Shown: one piece after another, positions 10,775-22,376 of the stretch | Layout: every line of letters begins with the position of its first letter | How positions within the stretch are numbered: the stretch's first letter is position 1 | NCBI GenBank assembly: GCA_035578155.1 | Contig: JAPWDM010000016.1 | Span: forward strand, 12,258,608 to 12,322,607 | Source: Brachynemurus nebulosus | Taxonomy: Eukaryota; Arthropoda; Insecta; Neuroptera; Myrmeleontidae | Reading direction: 5' to 3' | DNA: 64,000 nucleotides | Notes under the pieces: generated by a model | Told to the model about the DNA's origin: nothing | Seen by the model: only the letters and a program-made list of their open reading frames with translations | Database searches by the model: none | Program-made: the position numbers and the translations under genes

Positions 10775-12945
10775 ACTAGCTGTTACCCGCGGTTTCGCAA
10801 ACGTGAATTTCGTAATTTAGTAAAGGTAATTACTTTTATGTAGTTTGCTAAAATATTTTGCCCCTATTTTCTTATCATAATCTGAAATGATCAATCCTCT
10901 TTATTATTAATTTCTCCCTATGGTTAGTTATCTAGGAGCAATTAAAAATTTTCAAAAACTAAATGGTCATTTCTTCAAGCATACTTATAACACAGATTAA
11001 GCAAACTTATAATATAGATTAAAAATCTAAATTAAGCCTATTAAGAAAGTGTAAACGAATTTGGTATAGATGTAAAAAAAGTATGTTGATTTAAAATACC
11101 CAAATATTATACATATATTTTTAAAATACCTAATATTTTGTAGACTTTATTCTAAATAAGTATCCTCCCTATTCCTATTGTAAAATATAAATCTCTACAT
11201 CCCCTATAGGTCTGTTTGCATTTGAACATTTCCTAGAGTAACTGACTCATTGTTGGAGACGCTAGAATTGTAGGCGTTGAAAATGTAAAGTTTGACCTCT
11301 CCCCCAATTTTTTGCGTTTATTCCCTATTTTACTCTTTACAGGATTAATTTTCAAAAACTCTTGAAATATGTAGTCATTAACTTTATTTTTGACAACTAT
11401 GCCCTCCAGTTTCATTCGTGTGAAGTTATTTTAACTGTGAGCAAAACTACGTTAAGCTAGTGCAAAAAACTGCAAATTCCTAGCCTATGCAGGATTTTGC
11501 AGTCAGCTTGTATGTCGCTGTAGACGCGAGTGCCCTGCTAACTTCATGTGAAGATGGCAGTGCACATGTTTGTTTAAAAAAAAAACAACTGCAAAATCGG
11601 CATACGACTAGTCGGAGAAGTGCAAAAAAACTGCAAATTCCTAGCCTATGCAGGATTTTGCAATCAGCTTGTATATGGCTGTAGACGCGAGTGCCCTGCT
11701 AACTTCATGTGAAGATGGCGGTTCACCTGTTTTTATTTTTTGTTGAAATAACTGCAAAATCGGGATTGGAACTGCAAAATAAATGCAAAAAAACTGCAAA
11801 TTCCTGTGCTAGTTAGAAAGCAGTATTATATAAGTGGCGAGCCAACTTCACAGACGTCACTCTGACATCTTTCCATAGATTTCCATATTGATGGTATTAA
11901 AATTAATTCAATTTTAGATCCATTTCGGAAACCCAGAACCCTGCTGGACTTTTTAAAATTATGTTCAGTTCCTCCGTCATAAAACTTTACTACTATCCTT
12001 CTCTAAAGTGAAATTTTAGTAAAAAAGTTTTGAAGTTAACATTTAAATTTTTAAATATTATTTTGATCGTAATCTTTTGTTTTTCTTTCTTTTGTTTCCG
12101 TTTATTGTTAAAGAAGTATTTCTGATATATCAATTTTTGTCTTGAATATATAAACCACATAAAGAATATTATGATAATCTGTCCCGTGGTTTTTGTGTCA
12201 GCCGGGCCCACCGAAAACCTAAGTGCTCATTTTATTATATAAATTCTATGTAACTTCCAAAATATCAGTTTTAGTTATAAAAATATCTTATAGTAATAGA
12301 TAGACTTTACATATTTCTACATAAGTAGTTATGATAAAAAATATAGGTGATTCATTTGAAAAAAAAAAAGATTTGCACAATAAACAAAGAATATTTAAGA
12401 AAATGCTTTATGTGACCACCCTGTACCAATTCAAAAAGCTGAAATGTCACTGTCACATAGAATATTAGTAACAATTTCCAGCGAATTCAAATTTTCTGTC
12501 AACAACACTTCAAATAACAAATTTGGTGTCAACTTCCGGTATAACCGGAAATGGCACCAAGTTAAAAATATTTCAATTAAAATCTTCATAATTGAAAACT
12601 TCTATAACCAAAAATTTTCAAAAATCGATTTTATTTTGAAGATCATAAACTTTTAATGAAGATTCTATTTGAATCATCCTGTACATAACTATTTGGGAGA
12701 TCACATTAAAATGTGGGTAAGATTCATCGGAAGGTTAATATCTATATTCCCTGTAAATTTCAACTCAATAACTTTATCTAATAGTTTTTGAGTTAAATCG
12801 GTTCGTACAAACAGACAGACAGACAGACAAAATTTTTTTAAAATTATATTTGGTATATATGTCGAATTTGCTAACTGGAAAATACATTAATACCTAAAAA
12901 TTCTAAAATCACAGACAGACCCTTCTATTTTATTTATAGGTATTG
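10775..12945. mobile_element. Degraded interspersed repeat with ACTAGCTGTTACCCGCGG start and CAGACAGACAGACA tail
   Basis: It begins with ACTAGCTGTTACCCGCGG (10775-10792), a sequence type that I know as a widespread repeat end in insect genomes. It closes with AGTTAAATCGGTTCGTACAA and (CAGA)n at 12790-12829, followed by a second CAGACAGACCC and TTTATTTATAGGTA, again typical of such repeats. No RT frame survives. That both ends belong to one insertion is inferred from their order. The interior contains the tandem duplication at 11460-11820 and segments ending in CACCCTGTA and CATCCTGTA (12424, 12684) that look like MITE ends. Confidence 0.4.
11460..11820. repeat. 161-bp tandem duplication (CTGCAAATTCCTAGCC unit)
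   Basis: Two units about 161 bp apart start with GTGCAAAAAACTGCAAATTCC and share GCAGGATTTTGCA, GTAGACGCGAGTGCCCTGC and TTCATGTGAAGATGGC. A partial third starts near 11785. The word CTGCAAA recurs at least six times. The 65-codon frame across it is a by-product of the duplication. Confidence 0.85.
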
Positions 12946-13534
12946 ATTAAGTTACCTACAACTTTTAAATAAAACATCAATATTAAAAAGTTTGTAAACA
13001 AAAAAATAAATAAATAAAAAGTAAAACCCAAAGCGTAAAAACTCGAAAGCCAAATAAGATTTTTATTTTTAATACGAAAACAATAGAATATTACCCACCA
13101 AGGGATTAAAGTGTTAGGTTAAATTTCGCTTGCTTTGTAAATTCTACTTGTTGACTGGCATAAAAGTGGGAATAAAAATACTTTTACTCCCTTGGAACTC
13201 AAAGTGATACTTTACTCCCTATGAAGGACTAAATCATGTATCTTAGGCCTGCAATTGCAAAAAAATGTTTTTATAGTTCTTACAGAATATCAGAATATTT
13301 TCTAACGAATAATTTCATCTACTTAGGTTTTGTGAGCGTTTACGAATTTTCCCATATCATCACTAGTCTTTTAGAAGAATATACATATAACTAACAAATA
13401 ATCAAAAACTTTACGTAATTATCCGATTTCGGTACCCGATTGTTTTACATATAATGGCTCAGATTGTTGTAGCTACATAAGTAGTTCAAGTATAGCAGAA
13501 ATATGATTCAGCAATGCATATTTAAATTAGTAAC
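12946..13534. other. No gene recognised
   Basis: AT-rich, no credible frame, no repeat pair seen. Confidence 0.4.
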
Positions 13535-13805
13535 CGACCGAAGATTCGGTTTCAGTTTTGGCCAGTTTCAGCTAAAAAATGTAGTTTCGGTTTTGGCCAA
13601 AAATCAGCCGAAACTTCGGCTACACCGAAACTCAGTCTTCGTTAATTTTCACGCTTCATTCGGGTGGATTCGTATCTCATACATACAATAGATTTCAGCA
13701 TACCATTGAAATTTTAACATGTCTAAATAAGTTTCGGTTTCGTCCGAAACGGAGACCACCACCGAAGTTTCGGTTTCGGTTTCAAATCCTGTTTCGATCG
13801 GACAT
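13535..13805. repeat. Cluster of CGGTTTCGG/CCGAAAC motifs, likely decayed MITE
   Basis: Variants of TTTCGGTTTTGG, CCGAAACTTCGGC and CGGTTTCGGTTTC are packed into 270 bp in both orientations. The style matches the complete CCGTAACCG-type MITE at 50223-50634, but clear ends are missing here. Confidence 0.5.
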
Positions 13806-14105
13806 TAATTTAAATATATATGTATAATTTTTTAAGTCACTGTAATTATTCTGTAATTGAATAAATATAATAACCAGCTACTAAACAAAACAAAATTTAA
13901 AAAAATTACTAAAAACTAATTAAAAGTTTGCTATTTTTTTTTAAAATTTGCAATAATTATTATACATATAATCCATTATTTATGAATTATATCAGGTTCT
14001 AAGTACAAACAAGTGTAATGCGGCGGTTAGAACATCAAATACATAACTAAATTCATTCATTAAATTTTTTTGTCTTTATACTCTAACGTATATTTAAAAT
14101 ATGTA

Positions 14106-15791
14106 GGGTTGGGCCGGGTAAAAAAAAGACACTGCTCGAGCGTGGTAAAAAAAAGACATACTTATATTAAACTCAACAGTGTTAACTTCAAAAAATAAAA
14201 AATATTACAACAAAATACTTATTTTAAGCTGTCTGGGCCAAAAAATTATTTTTTGGAGAGGGCTTTATAACATAAAAAAATTTTCTCCCAAACTTCTGTT
14301 ATTCGTGAGCGAAAAACTTTCATTCCGCGACGATAAACATTTTCAGTAAATAAAGAATCTGATAAAATAGAGTGCTGCATTTTTTTATTGTTATTCTACA
14401 TGCTTTAGTAATGTAAAGTACAAAGATTTATTAAAGTGGTCCAACTGCTTGTAATTTTTTTCATATGTTAAAAAAAAGAAAAAAATGGGTAAAAAAAAGA
14501 CAAAACAAGGGGTTAACATTAAGGAAAATTAAAAATTATTGACAAGGATTTTCATTTTAAAACTATATTATGGCATGTTTATGTATATTTTATGGATTAA
14601 AAAAATACTGGTTCTTCAATAAAACAATTTTTTTGTTAGTTTTTTGAGGGGACGGTTTTCATGGATATCAATTTCAGCTTATTCGCAAATTTGTATTTTT
14701 GACCCATGAAAATTTATTTGATTTTATAATGTATAACTATGCTTTACTGCACACATTTAGTATTTTTAACTCATTCATAGATTTTGATTAATTTTTTTAC
14801 TTTATGTACAGTGGTGTAAAAAAAAAAAAAAAAAAAACAGCCACAAATTAGCATATTTGGTTTTTAAATGAGTTACAATAAATTTTTTATTACACGAAGA
14901 ATTTTTTCAACCTTCTCCCAAATTGCGTGGACTAGCTTTATAGAAGGATGGACATAATGAAACCAATATCTTCTATTTCATAGCTTTTCTTTATTAAAAT
15001 TGCCAAAATATTTTCGATATGTTTAATATCATCTTCAGTGGCAGAAATTATCTAAATTTCAGATTGTCATTCTTGGATAACAACCAACCATACCAACTGA
15101 AGATGATATTAAACATATCGAAAATATTTTGGCAATTTTAATAAAGAAAAGCTATGAAATAGAAGATATTGGTTTCATTATGTCCATCCTTCTATAAAGC
15201 TAGTCCACGCAATTTGGGAGAAGGTTGAAAAAATTCTTCGTGAAATTTATATATCCCAAAAAAATATTGTTGAAATTTTTTATTAGTTGTTGAATAAAAA
15301 CTGTTTTAATATTTAAAGTCCAAAGAAATTTCCTATGAGTCAAGCTTTTGCATCAGTTACCTTTTTCTGACTTTTGTTACTGCCTAATCTTAGCTAAAGT
15401 CTTTGGAAAAATACATAAAATTTAAATATATCTATAAAAAATTTTGTACTAGAGATAGAGATGTGAAATAAAAAGTGTTGTACTGCTAATTACCCAAGCT
15501 GTCTATTTTTTACCCTTCCAATCATGTACTTGCAGTATCCCATTAGTTAGAGGTCTGTCTTTTATTTACCCTCCACTGTCTTTTTGGTACCCCATTTGGC
15601 GGGTAAAAAAAAGACAAGGTTTTTATTTTTTTATAGATTTATGTCATTAGCTTGAGTGAAAAAACAGGCAAAATCTTAAAATACAAACAATTTAACATCA
15701 TACAGTATTTTTTTTTTGTCTAAAATTTCAAATATTTTCTACATGAAAAATGAAAAGATTTGATTTAGTCTTTTTTTATCCCGCCCTACCC
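14106..15791. mobile_element. GGGTTGGGC MITE with GGGTAAAAAAAAGAC repeats, copy 1 (carries a nested palindrome)
   Basis: The left end GGGTTGGGCCGGGTAAAAAA and the reverse complement of the right end (GGGTAGGGCGGGATAAAAAA) form the terminal inverted repeats, with TA on both sides (14104-14105 and 15792-15793), as for Tc1/mariner/pogo-type elements. GGTAAAAAAAAGAC is repeated just inside each end and in the interior. A second copy lies inverted at 38508-39799. Comparing the two shows that the extra length here is mostly an insertion near 14890-15290, which holds the foldback at 14893-15242. No transposase frame. Confidence 0.8.
14893..15242. repeat. Foldback with perfect 147-bp arms, nested in the MITE
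   Basis: The arms 14893-15039 and 15096-15242 are exact reverse complements across all 147 positions that I compared, around a 56-base spacer. The second MITE copy lacks this block, so it was inserted or formed after the family spread. One strand of each arm keeps a frame of about 36 codons (QPTIPTEDDIKHIENI...) ending at a stop, which hints that the arm was copied from coding sequence. I do not recognise the peptide. Confidence 0.9.
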
Positions 15792-15793
15792 TA

Positions 15794-16499
15794 ATAAAAA
15801 TAATTTGTATTTAATACGGCAACAAGGCCATCAGATAGATAATGTTTATTATTTGTATTTGATAGTGTTTAAATTAATTTTATTGCTTAATGAATACTGT
15901 ACTATGAAACTAAGATACTGAAACACTGATACTGTTAATGAATTAATGATATTTTGATAGTGATTGTGGCGTCTAAAAGTTTTGTTTTGTTTCAATTTTG
16001 CTAAACGACAAAATAATATTTTTGAAGTGTTTTTAATTAATTTTTATTTCGTCTTGTATATTTTTTTCATTATTTAAAACAATCACTGCTATTGTTAATT
16101 TCATTTGACGTTATGTTCCTTTAGTTTTAATTAAATAACAAAAAAAAATCATCTAAAGACAGTGATTGAATGATTTTTCAACATGGAAACGACGCATTTG
16201 TGGTTAATTAACAGTTGTCACTACATATGTATATTTCAACAATCGCGAGTTGGTAGTTGATCGACAATAAAAATTTTTTAATTGGCTGCCTGTAATAAAG
16301 GAAAGCGAATATGGCAATTCAGATAGATTTTTCTTTGTCTAGTTGACCTAATTTCAAAAGTTGGATTTATGTACATTTAAAAAAATTAGAAAATAAAATA
16401 CCTATAAAAACTATTATTTCAACTTTTCTTTTTTTAAAATAAATTTGTACAATAACACTAACTTTGTAAAGTAAAAACAAATCATGAATTTATAATTTT
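15794..16499. other. No gene recognised
   Basis: AT-rich sequence with no credible frame and no paired repeats. Confidence 0.4.
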
Positions 16500-17020
16500 G
16501 CTTCCGAGACTACTAAAGTAGCGGAAACATTGTGATCACTTTTGGAAAATAAAATTTTTTTCCTTCCAAAATAGATTCTTTTACGCACATTTTACGTTTT
16601 AGAGCTTCCTAAACAATTTTGTTTTTGTGTCTGTCCGCCTGTATGTCGCCAGTTTGCACCAAGTGGGATAACATCTAAACTATTCCATTGTTTTTAATGA
16701 AATTTTCAGAAATTATGCAGTCTGGTTCCTAGATGGTCCCCTATGAATTTAATCGAAGTCGGAGTAACGGTTGCTACGCCGCTACCATGTCATTCCATTA
16801 ATATACTAAATTGCACCAAGTGGCGTAACTTCTGAACTACTCAATTCTTTTTTGTGAAATTGTCAGAAATTATGCGGTCTGGTTCCTAGATCATCTCCTC
16901 CAAATTTCATTGCATTCGGAGTAATAGTACCCACGGCGCTACCATGAAATCCTATTAAATGTCAATATCTTATTTGCTGCTAACCCCGCTTCGCGCAAAT
17001 TTTTAAAGTATTTTGGGGAT
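16500..17020. repeat. Repeat with two diverged 157-bp units
   Basis: TTGCACCAAGTGG...AACTATTC...CAGAAATTATGC...TCTGGTTCCTAGAT...CGGAGTAA...GCGCTACCATG occurs from about 16654 and again from about 16811. It is preceded by GTCTGTCCGCCTGTATGTCG and followed by CTAACCCCGCTTCGCGCAAA. This is the arrangement of a common insect interspersed repeat, but I cannot name the family. Confidence 0.55.
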
Positions 17021-17574
17021 TAGTTTATAAAATATTTTTGCTATTATTTTATAATTTACCCTTTAAGTATTTTGAGTTACAACAATTTTTATGAACTTTA
17101 CGGTGAACATATACTTTTGAGGGTATATATATTTAGTAGAAAACTGTTTTAGTCTTTTACGAGTACGAGGAAGCTGTGTTCCACACCCCATTGGCAGCGT
17201 ATTTTTATGTAATTTTAAATTCCTCATTACACTCCTATAAGAACTTGATGGTACATTTTTTAGTGTAAAACTGACTTGCAAACTTACTGCCAACTCATAA
17301 CTGTTAAAATATACATATGTATACAAATTAGGCTTTTGAAGAAAAAATTTTTTTGTTATAAATGGAAAGATCATATAGTTATAAGTTTTATAAGAAAACT
17401 CTTTTTATTTTTTTTTAAACGTAATAATTAAGAAGTTATGTTAAATTAAAAATAAATTTTTAAACTTAGAACCGATAACGGGCCGATAGTTCCCGAGCGC
17501 TTATGTGACGTAATAAAGGTAATATGGCCTGAACATAGCTACATTAGTATCTTTTTATTTTCAAATAGATTTTA
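17021..17574. other. No convincing gene
   Basis: A minus-strand frame of 103 codons (17063-17374) exists, but its product is low in complexity and has no recognisable motif. I treat it as chance. Confidence 0.3.
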
Positions 17575-18488
17575 GGCCAAGAGCTACTGGCCGATTTGCG
17601 ATGGTCAGTTCAACACACGTTAAATTGAGAAATTTCATAATTATTTTGACAAATATCAAAATATTGTGTATCCATAGTAATGTGATTTAAAAAGAAGAGA
17701 GATTGACTACGTTCAGCAGAACGCAACAGTTGCAAAACGGTTTATGATTTTCTGCTGAATGGTATTTTTTTTCCGTTGAGTTGCAACATGTTTACTCAGC
17801 GGTCGCCATGTTTTCCATCATATTTAAAGTGCGCTGCAAAGAAGCGGAATGTGTTGTCGGAAATAGTCAGCACTGATTGGTTGATTGCTTGTCAAACGTT
17901 AACTGTCATCGTCCTTGTATAAAAAACGTTTACCAGAATAAAAAAACTGTTGCAATTAATTACTAATCGCTTATTGAGCGCTGAAATCTGCTGAACGTAA
18001 CCATTACGAATAAGAGATTACACTGTTATTATGAAAAGTTTCTCATTATTATTGTTCTGATTCATATTTATCTAAATAATTTAAAATAACAAAATTAATT
18101 TATTTACGTTTAATCTTCTTTAGTTTTACAAGAAGGTGTAATTTCGCCAGTGACGCTTAAATTTTTTAATTTTAATAGTATTTATCGACTATTTCAATAT
18201 ATTCACATCTAAACTTCCAGATGATACCATAATCTCATTTTAACAATACGCTTTTAGTCTATTGTTGTATAAAAGAGACCAATTATTTACATTTCGTTTT
18301 AACGAATTTCCAAATTCAGCACAATTTAATACAAATTTACCACAACTTTAAACGTTAAGGATGACTCAACCCGACCGAATGGGCTTGCCAGAACTGAATT
18401 TTTGTGTAGAGTAAGTAGTATCCAAGATTCTGTCCTCTCAATTTAACGCGTGTTGAAATGACTGTCGTTAATCGGCCAGCAGCTCTCC
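17575..18488. mobile_element. GGCCAAGAGCT-family MITE with about 50-bp terminal inverted repeats
   Basis: The left end GGCCAAGAGCTACTGGCCGA continues as GTTCAACACACGTTAAATTG. The reverse complement of the right end begins GGAGAGCTGCTGGCCGATTA and also reaches CAACACGCGTTAAATTGAG. TA flanks both ends (17573-17574, 18489-18490). There is no transposase frame. The start is shared with 5716-7413. A smaller element (17710-17997) sits inside it. Confidence 0.8.
17710..17997. mobile_element. Nested small MITE with CGTTCAGCAGA ends
   Basis: CGTTCAGCAGA at the left is matched by TCTGCTGAACG at the right, with TA on each side (17708-17709 and 17998-17999). Words around GTTGCAA recur inside each end (CAACAGTTGCAAAA, GAGTTGCAACA, CTGTTGCAATT). 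It is 288 bp, non-coding, and inserted in the larger MITE. Confidence 0.65.
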
Positions 18489-18490
18489 TA

Positions 18491-19653
18491 CTATTATTGT
18501 TGCTATGAAATTATTGTTACTATGAAATTATTGTTGCTCTGAAGTTGTTGTTTCTATCCAAATTATTGCTTGTTATAAATTTCATTGTCGAAATATCGAA
18601 ACTAAAGAAATATTGAGGTTGTTTCGTGATAGCAATACAAAAATAAATACGGAAAAAATGTCCCTCAAGATTTTGAACGTCGAAATCAATGAAACAACCA
18701 CCAATAATTTTTCCTACTAAATTTTAATAATTTTGACACTTTTGACATATTACCTTTATGACGTCACAGACATCACGATCCTTTGTAGTGCTGTTTTTAA
18801 CCAAATGATATTTTTAAAAATTTTTCAAGTTTTAATTAATCTATTATTTATTATACATCATTTTAAAAAAAATTTTCGTGTCGATTATCAATATTATTTA
18901 TGATGTGGATTTGAAATAAAACAAAAAAAAATGATATTTATTTTTTATTCAAAAATCCAATTAAGGTATTACAATATAATTGTATTAATCTTGGATTTAG
19001 ATCATTTGTATTTATAACTGGGCTGTCTTGGGTGAATAAGAAACAGTACTCTTTCTGAATTTTGTCATCTATGGGAGCTACGGGAAATATGTTTTAACGA
19101 AAAGTAGTACCTCTATCTTCGTCCTATATTTCACTCCTCAAAAGTTAATTCTGCTCTCTTATTAATTAACACCACTTCTATTTTTACAAATAATTAATAG
19201 ACAAAATAGCTCTTCTTTCAATGATAAAATTTATTCTTATATATTACAATCTTATTATTATTTTTATTATCGGTAATATCATTATGTATCTGTATATCTA
19301 AATATTATACTGCGAATGACTTTAATTGTTAACGCAGTTAAATTAAATAAAAAAAAAAAAAAAAAAAAAATTTATTCAGTTTATGAACGGCGGTATAGGA
19401 AGAATCGAGTTCTAATTCTTAATTCTCAGCACTCTGGATGCCGCTAGTTTTATTTTTAGCCAACTAAAATTTTCTTTCGCTCATGAAATTACACATCTTG
19501 TAAGCTACAATATTGGGAAAGTTGCGTTTCAATTTTTAATTTACAATAATAGTGCACTAGAGTGGATATAAAAAACTGAAGCGTGGAGGAATTTAAAGTA
19601 AGAGAGTACTGTACTAATTGTAAGTAACTCATGCGCTGCGGTTTGTACTATAG
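18491..19653. other. No gene; A-rich tract at 19349-19370
   Basis: AT-rich sequence. A run of about 20 A residues near 19350 could be the tail of a retroposed copy, but there is no recognisable body upstream. Confidence 0.35.
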
Positions 19654-19737
19654 GTAGAATTCATTTCAAATAACTTGACCCCTTTTTTATGTAAATTTAA
19701 TAGTAACAATGGTTAACCCATTTGAAATGAACTCTAC
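19654..19737. repeat. Short 84-bp palindromic element
   Basis: GTAGAATTCATTTCAAAT at the left and ATTTGAAATGAACTCTAC at the right are reverse complements at 16 of 18 bases, and TTGACC/GGTTAA continues the pairing inward. This may be a tiny MITE or an element's remnant ends. Confidence 0.6.
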
Positions 19738-20017
19738 ATTATTTATCATTACAATATTTATCATAAATAATTAAGATTATATATTAGCTTTTCTACGATT
19801 TTAATTAAATAGTAAAAGCTTCAATGTTTTTACCACTTTTCATTACCTTTTATTTCATTTTATTAGTATTATTTTCCCTGGAAAAATATATGCTGCAGTC
19901 TTAGTCTATTTTACCCATATTTATATTATACTCACAATCAGTATTCTTTTTAAATCGATGTTTCTCATTTCTGAAGCAATCAAAACATTGTTACTGTGAT
20001 GAATTTGCTTATTAATA

Positions 20018-21007
20018 TATCGTCCCTCCAATGCTACAGTGGGATATCTTCAAAAATGGCCATATTGAGTTATTGACACTGTCGTATTCCTTTTTTCGAG
20101 TACTGTAAAATGCTGTATTGAAGAATGTTGTCCGTTTGATATTTATAAAGTTATGCCAGGAAAACCAGTGTTCAACGAAGTACTATTGTCCATATTTCTA
20201 AGTCGAACACTGAGATATTCACCATATCTCAATGTTCGATTGGAGAAAATGATATTACATATTTTTATTTGGTATTACGTTGAGATATTTACACGATGTT
20301 GTTGTGTAATATAACAAAGTTTTTTGAACTTGTAGAACATAAATGAAGAATATTTCATTAAAATTGGTAAATTAACAAATTTTATTTTAGCATTAAGCAA
20401 TATTTTTAAGAAACCAGTTTATAACGAAACGGTAATTTAAAAATCATGCGAAAATGGTTTCTCGTGGTAAGAAAATATTAAATTTAGCCCTAGTTTAGCC
20501 AAATCAGACTACCAAGCTTATACCTCAATTTTTATGAAATTTTAATAACAACAAGTAATCCTAAGAATGAGTTGTAAGATTATAATAGTAAATAATAGTG
20601 ATTAATAATTTAGTATTAGTAACTAATAATTTATATTTTTAAATTAGAATTATTATTTTTTTGTTTATTTAAATTTCTGTATCGAAGTTGTTAAAATAAG
20701 TTAACAGAACCTTGAGATATTTTCTTATAAATTAATATTTTTTGTAAATTTTTAAAATGTAACACTGGGATATTTACAATAAAATTACAATAAAATTGGT
20801 ATAATTATTCAAAGGTTCGAATTTATATTCCTAAAACTAGTAACGACAGTAGAAAATATAATTTTTGTCTTTATAAAAACGTTAAAATAGTTAAAAATTA
20901 ATTTAAGTAGAAGTTGTTATAAATTGAAAAAACTCGAAAACTTTAATCCTGTTTTTCTCAATAGTGCTATTTTGATAATATCTCACTGTTGAATTGGAGG
21001 GACGATA
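20018..21007. mobile_element. MITE with TATCGTCCCTCCAA ends and GAGATATT subterminal repeats
   Basis: The left end TATCGTCCCTCCAATGCTAC and the reverse complement of the right end (TATCGTCCCTCCAATTCAAC) are near-identical, flanked by TA. Inside, CACTGAGATATTCA and variants (CAGTGGGATATCTTCA, CGTTGAGATATTTACA, CCTTGAGATATTTTCT, CACTGGGATATTTACA) recur. One pair forms a 16-bp-arm hairpin around 20205-20242. Non-coding, 990 bp. Confidence 0.8.
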
Positions 21008-21059
21008 TAGTCCAGTCGCAATGTAACTGACACTGAATACAATTAAACTTACTCTAGTT

Positions 21060-21306
21060 CAGGGCCGAATTAACCCCGACTGCCGCCCCTAGGCACCGTG
21101 AAAAATGCCGCCCCTAACTTTTCCTTGAATAGGAGCAAATCTTAATTTTTCCTACTTTTTTTTCAAACTTTCCCTTAAAAAATAACTGACAAGCAAAAAA
21201 AAAAAAACGTCAAATTTTGCCGCTCTATTTTCAAAATCTTCCGCCCCTAAAAACTGACCACCCCTAGGCCATGGCTTAGGTTGGCCTATTGGCTAAGCTG
21301 GTCCTG
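21060..21306. mobile_element. hAT-type MITE, 247 bp
   Basis: It begins CAGGGCCGAATTA and ends with the reverse complement of CAGGACCAGCTTA. The flanking octamers CTCTAGTT (21052-21059) and TTCTAGTT (21307-21314) agree at 7 of 8 bases, the duplication length of hAT elements, and CAGGGCC is a usual hAT end. CCGCCCCTA recurs inside. Confidence 0.75.
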
Positions 21307-21722
21307 TTCTAGTTACACAATATTGATGTAAGTTAAAAAGAAATCATTACTACATTACAAATCAATATTATTATGTACATCACGAGACCTAAATGAATCA
21401 TCAATTTTATACGGCCTAAACAGTACAATAAATATAATATTGATTATTGAATTTATTGATCTTAATCTATACATTTTTTCCGTGTCTAGACAAATATTGA
21501 ATTACTTTTGATATTTAAAAGGTGCTTATGTAAGTAAAAAGTCAAATATACATAAAAAATATACAACTGAAGTTTTTCCATACTTTGTGTAATATTTGAT
21601 CATTTTAAAATTTGGTCATTTTGAATATTTTACTAGAATTTAAATTAGAAAACTGATTCTATTAAAAGGGTTACGGCGGAATGGTTAATTAGTTTATAAA
21701 ATAATATTACTAATACTTTTAT
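21307..21722. other. No gene recognised
   Basis: AT-rich, no repeat pair or frame seen. Confidence 0.4.
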
Positions 21723-22376
21723 AATTGGAGGATAAAGTTTTGGAGAAAAATCACCAACAGTTACTGATATAAAATAAGTACCTATTTATTTGCGACGTTT
21801 CGAAAATATAGAATTTTCATCATCAGGCAATAATTTTCTTTAAAACTAAATACATGCCTAAATTATAAGAAAATCACAAAAATGGAAAATATATGTATAT
21901 GCAAAATTTACTACTTACATGTGTTCTGATTGTCATTACACATAAAATAAAATTTGATAAAAAAAAAAAGCTATAATGTCATGAGTATAAAAATTGAAAG
22001 TTAAATTTTATTGTCAAAAATTTTAAAATTTATAAAATTTAAATATTAAAATTACGAAAAAAAATTTTGTTATATTCAATAAAATGTAGTACAACTACAA
22101 TTAGTGTACAAACAGTAGAATTTTTATACTCATGACATTATAGTTTCTTTAATTTTTTAATTTTTATCAATTTTTATGTAAGTAGTAAATTTTGCGTATA
22201 TATTATATATTTTCCATTTTTGTATAATTTTCTTATAATTTATGTATTTAGTTTTAAAAAAAATTAATAATTCTTGCCTGATGATGAAAATCTATATTTT
22301 TGAAACGTCGCAAATAAATACTTATTTTATATCAGTAACTGTTGGTGATTTTTCTCCAAGACTTTGTCCTTTAATT
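21723..22376. mobile_element. Full-length foldback with Penelope/hammerhead-like motif
   Basis: The two halves are reverse complements along most of 654 bp: TGGAGAAAAATCACCAACAG...GCGACGTTTC...CATCATCAGGCAA on the left returns inverted on the right, and AAGCTATAATGTCATGAGTA pairs near the centre. Each arm holds CTGATGA (22278-22284; inverted at 21820-21826), an A/T stem, then GAAAC (22302-22306; inverted at 21797-21801). CTGATGA...GAAAC is the core of hammerhead ribozymes, known in the terminal repeats of Penelope-like retroelements. I could not pair stems I and III convincingly, so the ribozyme is a resemblance only. No protein frame. Confidence 0.7.

Noticed and set aside
10775..12945. Naming this repeat as a specific LINE or SINE family
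   Set aside because: The end sequences are familiar as insect repeats, but no coding domain or precise border allows a family name.
17063..17374. 103-codon minus-strand frame
   Set aside because: No recognisable motif and no supporting context; such lengths occur by chance at this scale.
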